Of a stretch of 64,000 nt of DNA, positions 60,735-64,000 are shown piece after piece. This stretch comes from Paenibacillus foliorum (GTDB taxonomy: Bacteria; Bacillota; Bacilli; Paenibacillales; NBRC-103111). A program made the position numbers and the translations under genes. Below the pieces are notes generated by a model that did no database searches, was not told where the DNA came from, and saw nothing but the letters and a program-made list of their open reading frames with translations. Each line of letters opens with the position of its first letter. Within the stretch, counting starts at the first letter, position 1. The stretch is taken from contig NZ_WHOD01000065.1 of NCBI RefSeq assembly GCF_013141765.1, positions 35,034-99,033 on the forward strand, written 5' to 3'.

Positions 60735-60743
60735 GTGTTTGGC

Positions 60744-61823
60744 TTACTCATTCTTTTTTAGGATCGACTCCAGATACTTTTTGTTTTGCAGGACACTTGA
60801 ATCCCTAGGACGATAGCTGCGTGCCTTTTCATTGTGCTCATATGCCGTTTCATGATGCCCTAGACGATCGTAACAGACGCAAAGCTGAAGATGAGGTAAC
60901 CATGTCGAGCAAGTAGGGTCAGAAAATCCCCAGTCATCATCCGGCCTTTTCAACTGGGTCGCTAACTTATACCAGAATATCGCAGTTTCATAAAGATTCC
61001 GATTCAAGAAATGAAATCCAAGGCGGCAGCAAAAGTCAGCACGCGGACTATCATAACGAAAGGATCTGAATACCGATTCCAGTTCCTTTTCCTTATTGCC
61101 TATTTTGTTGTAACAATCTGCAAGCTTACCACAAGACGAGATCTCGTCCTCTACCCATCCTTTGCCGGTCGCAAGAAACTTATCGTAGTAAGTAATGGCC
61201 TTATTGTACTTTTGATGATCCAGCAGCTCATTAGCGTAGTAATATAAGTCCCGAGGTGTAAATATCTCTCCGCGCATCAACCTGTTCTGAAATATCTTGA
61301 GATTTCTGTCGCTTTTATGATGAACTCTGCAGTGTGTAACGGAAATGTCGCTGTTCACTATGTTACCTTTAACCTCCAGATACTCATGTATCGCACCAAT
61401 CCATTTAAAGTTATTCTCTCTTTTCACCAATCGGTTACGCCTGAATCTGGAAGTCGGATTACCGTACTCATCGAACGCATAGTTATAAACCATGGTTACC
61501 GAATCGACGGATAGGTCGAGATCCTTCTTTAGCTTCACTAATTTGTTGCAATCCTCTTCCTTCAATATATCATCGGCGTCCAGCCAAAGAATATAGTCCA
61601 TAGTGGCCTGACGAAAAGCGAAGTTACGGGCTGCAGCGAAATCGTCTATCCATTTAAAATCATATACTTTATCGGTAAAAGTGCGTACAATCGCTTTCGT
61701 CTGGTCTGTGGAGCCGGTGTCGACGATTATGATTTCATCCACTGCTTTTGCAATCGAGGACAAGCAGCTGCCGATCGTCCCCTCCTCATTTTTTACGATC
61801 ATGCAAAGACTTACCGTTACCAA
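60744..61823 (-). CDS. GT2-family glycosyltransferase with TPR-like C-terminus (SunS-like)
   Basis: This protein of about 359 residues starts at TTG 61823 (MVTVSLCMIVKNEEGTIGSC) with GGGAG 8 nt before; an ATG six codons upstream has no site. GT-A motifs are IIIVDTGSTDQTKAI and the metal-binding LWLDADDILKEED. From about residue 195 tetratricopeptide-like helices repeat (YNKAITYYDKFLATG, NLYETAIFWYKLATQL, HHETAYEHNEKARSYRPRDS). SunS-type enzymes glycosylate peptides directly. Lying next to the collagen-like proteins, it is a good candidate for the first sugar on their Thr residues (inference). Confidence 0.88.
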   Translation of the reverse strand: MVTVSLCMIVKNEEGTIGSCLSSIAKAVDEIIIVDTGSTDQTKAIVRTFTDKVYDFKWIDDFAAARNFAFRQATMDYILWLDADDILKEEDCNKLVKLKKDLDLSVDSVTMVYNYAFDEYGNPTSRFRRNRLVKRENNFKWIGAIHEYLEVKGNIVNSDISVTHCRVHHKSDRNLKIFQNRLMRGEIFTPRDLYYYANELLDHQKYNKAITYYDKFLATGKGWVEDEISSCGKLADCYNKIGNKEKELESVFRSFRYDSPRADFCCRLGFHFLNRNLYETAIFWYKLATQLKRPDDDWGFSDPTCSTWLPHLQLCVCYDRLGHHETAYEHNEKARSYRPRDSSVLQNKKYLESILKKNE

Positions 61824-61895
61824 AGAGTTCACTCCCAGCATAATTATTATTTATGCATTTATCATATTCAAGCAGTAACAGGGTGGTGTGGCCAT

Positions 61896-61958
61896 AAAAA
61901 ACTCCCTCCCAGGTTAATAGTCAGGGAATAACTCCGAGCTATACTTAGGAGGGAGGGA
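61896..61958 (-). terminator. Terminator of the acidic/collagen-like protein gene
   Basis: On the minus strand CCTCCC and GGGAGGGAG-type arms (61948-61957 and 61902-61910) pair and run into six T residues. Confidence 0.7.
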
Positions 61959-61974
61959 TCATTTGTTGTTCTAG

Positions 61975-62784
61975 CTACGTCAATCGATACACGGACCAAA
62001 CAACACCCGCGAAGTTAGAACCTCCAAGGTTTAGAGGTATCGTCAATCCATTCGCTACATATAAAAAACCAACGACATCCCCTGCAGTTAACAATACGTC
62101 ACCTGCCAGCGTTACTGTTCCGTCTCCCAGAATGGCTCGTAAGGACAATAGTGCAACATTAACGTCCAAGATAGGGGACAGGCCACTTATCAAGTTCGTT
62201 GTTACTGGACTTGTTCTCTGGACAACGAATGCAGGACTCACACCAGCGCCGAGGGAAACTGAAATTGTTGCGGATGTGGAATAATTTATGGTTGCTTTTA
62301 TCGAATATCTTCCTGTAGTTGGAACCGTATAGCTTCCTGTCGCTTCATCGAACCCTGTAGTATCGAAATAAGGAGTTGATACACTCCAACCCGAGAGTTG
62401 TGTGCTTGTAGTAATAGCTGTTAATGTAGGTATGAAGGCAGAAAAACCTTCGACAGCAAAATTAGGACCTGTTACGCCCGTTGCTCCGGTTGCTCCCGTG
62501 GCTCCTGTCGCACCTGTCACACCTGTTGCACCAGTTGGCCCTGTCGACCCATGATAATAATCATGATCACCATCATAAAACTCGATCTCGATTTTGGTTC
62601 CGTTGTACAGTTCTATTTCAATTTCCTCTACATGCTTCCAGTTAATTCTCTCCAAAAAATCTTCTAGCATTTCCTCTCTTGTATCCTCGTCCTCATCTTC
62701 ATCAAACTTCAACTCGTACTTATCGCTGTTATAATACTTAAACTCAATCTCTTTACTATCTTCAATATCAAGATTATCTAACAC
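61975..62784 (-). CDS. Collagen-like spore-surface protein (BclA type) with acidic N-terminal domain; early in-frame stop
   Basis: From GTG 62784 it encodes 269 residues. Residues 1-80 are an acidic domain with NG-x-K turns (REEMLEDFLERINWKHVEEI, then IELYNGTKIEIEF), shared with the small protein at 51560. A short Gly-X-Thr stretch (about 87-115, [19 protein letters not shown]) and a C-terminal beta-rich domain of BclA/C1q type (about 120-269; GSYTVPTTGRYSIKATI, LTAGDVVGFLYVANG) follow. A better start is ATG 62811 with AAGGAGGG 11 nt upstream, but its frame hits TAA at codon 5 (62797-62799) and then continues in frame to this GTG. It is a spore filament or exosporium protein, possibly inactivated or reinitiated. 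Confidence 0.8.
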   Translation of the reverse strand: MLDNLDIEDSKEIEFKYYNSDKYELKFDEDEDEDTREEMLEDFLERINWKHVEEIEIELYNGTKIEIEFYDGDHDYYHGSTGPTGATGVTGATGATGATGATGVTGPNFAVEGFSAFIPTLTAITTSTQLSGWSVSTPYFDTTGFDEATGSYTVPTTGRYSIKATINYSTSATISVSLGAGVSPAFVVQRTSPVTTNLISGLSPILDVNVALLSLRAILGDGTVTLAGDVLLTAGDVVGFLYVANGLTIPLNLGGSNFAGVVWSVYRLT

Positions 62785-62979
62785 TTTCTCGAATTTTTAT
62801 TCTTTACTCATGAAACTTGCCACCCTCCTTTAATTGTTATGACTAAAGAGGCATGTTTGTACGAATGAGAAAGAACATACATTAAATGTAAAAATGGTCA
62901 CTAGTTCATATGTAGGAAGGAATTTATACAAGATATAAACCAAGCAGAAACTTCCGGCTGACTTAATAATACAAAAGAT

Positions 62980-63015
62980 CCCCTTCTACAATGGTTTTAG
63001 CCATAGTAGAAAGGG
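62980..63015 (-). terminator. Terminator of the large collagen-like gene
   Basis: On the minus strand CCCTTTCTACTATGG pairs with CCATTGTAGAAGGGG (mismatch near the top) around a 6-nt loop, with a short weak T-run after it. It follows the stop of the gene at 63119 by about 100 nt. Confidence 0.65.
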
Positions 63016-63118
63016 ACAGCAGGAAAATGCTTTATTTCCGTGAAACGTCTATAAGAAGATTAGCGTGGGTGAATATTCGACCCAAGTTTGCAGTGTACTC
63101 AAGACTTACAGGTATAAA

Positions 63119-64000
<882 letters not shown>

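Overview
The window reads as a chromosome segment of a spore-forming, low-to-mid G+C Gram-positive bacterium of the Paenibacillus type. The basis is gene content and gene style, not a database match. It has strong AGGAGG-type ribosome sites, LplB/YtcP-style sugar ABC systems with large lipoprotein binding proteins, YesM/YesN-type two-component pairs, a GlpP antiterminator, CotS-like kinases and collagen-like (Gly-X-Thr) spore-surface proteins. No rRNA, tRNA, prophage, transposase or CRISPR array was seen.

Layout. 0-7 kb: a truncated DeoR regulator, a secreted modular beta-helix (pectate-lyase-like) protein, and an AraC regulator divergent from a Gfo/Idh/MocA dehydrogenase plus sugar isomerase operon. 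6.8-8.1 kb: a gene-free island of simple-sequence DNA and dispersed repeats. 8-16 kb: an RND efflux operon (MarR-like regulator, SwrC-type pump, adaptor, secreted protein) with a divergent TetR regulator and two near-identical TetR operators between them. 16.5-25 kb: a glycerophosphodiester/glycerol-3-phosphate region made of a Ugp-type ABC transporter, two glycerophosphodiesterases, a lipoprotein, an MgtC-family membrane protein, GlpP and a HAD phosphatase. Three terminator-like leaders there may be attenuators. 25-28.4 kb: a LysR regulator broken by one in-frame TAA, a polysaccharide flippase and a small acidic protein.

28.4-44 kb is one long minus-strand unit. In transcription order it holds: response regulator, sensor kinase, binding protein, AraC regulator, PhyH-type oxygenase, amidohydrolase, Rieske protein, second amidohydrolase, an unknown TIM-barrel-like protein, Ldh-family dehydrogenase, second binding protein and two permeases. 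It looks like a sensing, uptake and oxidation pathway for an unidentified small organic or sugar-linked substrate. This is the best candidate for an undescribed catabolic system.

44-64 kb: after a Gfo/Idh/MocA gene with a palindromic operator in its promoter comes a spore-surface glycosylation island. It contains CotS-like and kinase-like proteins, three GT4 and two GT2 glycosyltransferases, a nucleotidyltransferase, a UDP-sugar dehydrogenase, an epimerase, a methyltransferase, a beta-helix protein and two collagen-like proteins. A short acidic domain is shared between a stand-alone protein (about 51.6 kb) and the N-terminus of one collagen-like protein (about 62.7 kb). The inferred job is synthesis of an acidic nucleotide sugar and its transfer to spore coat or exosporium filaments. 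A MATE exporter sits inside the island.
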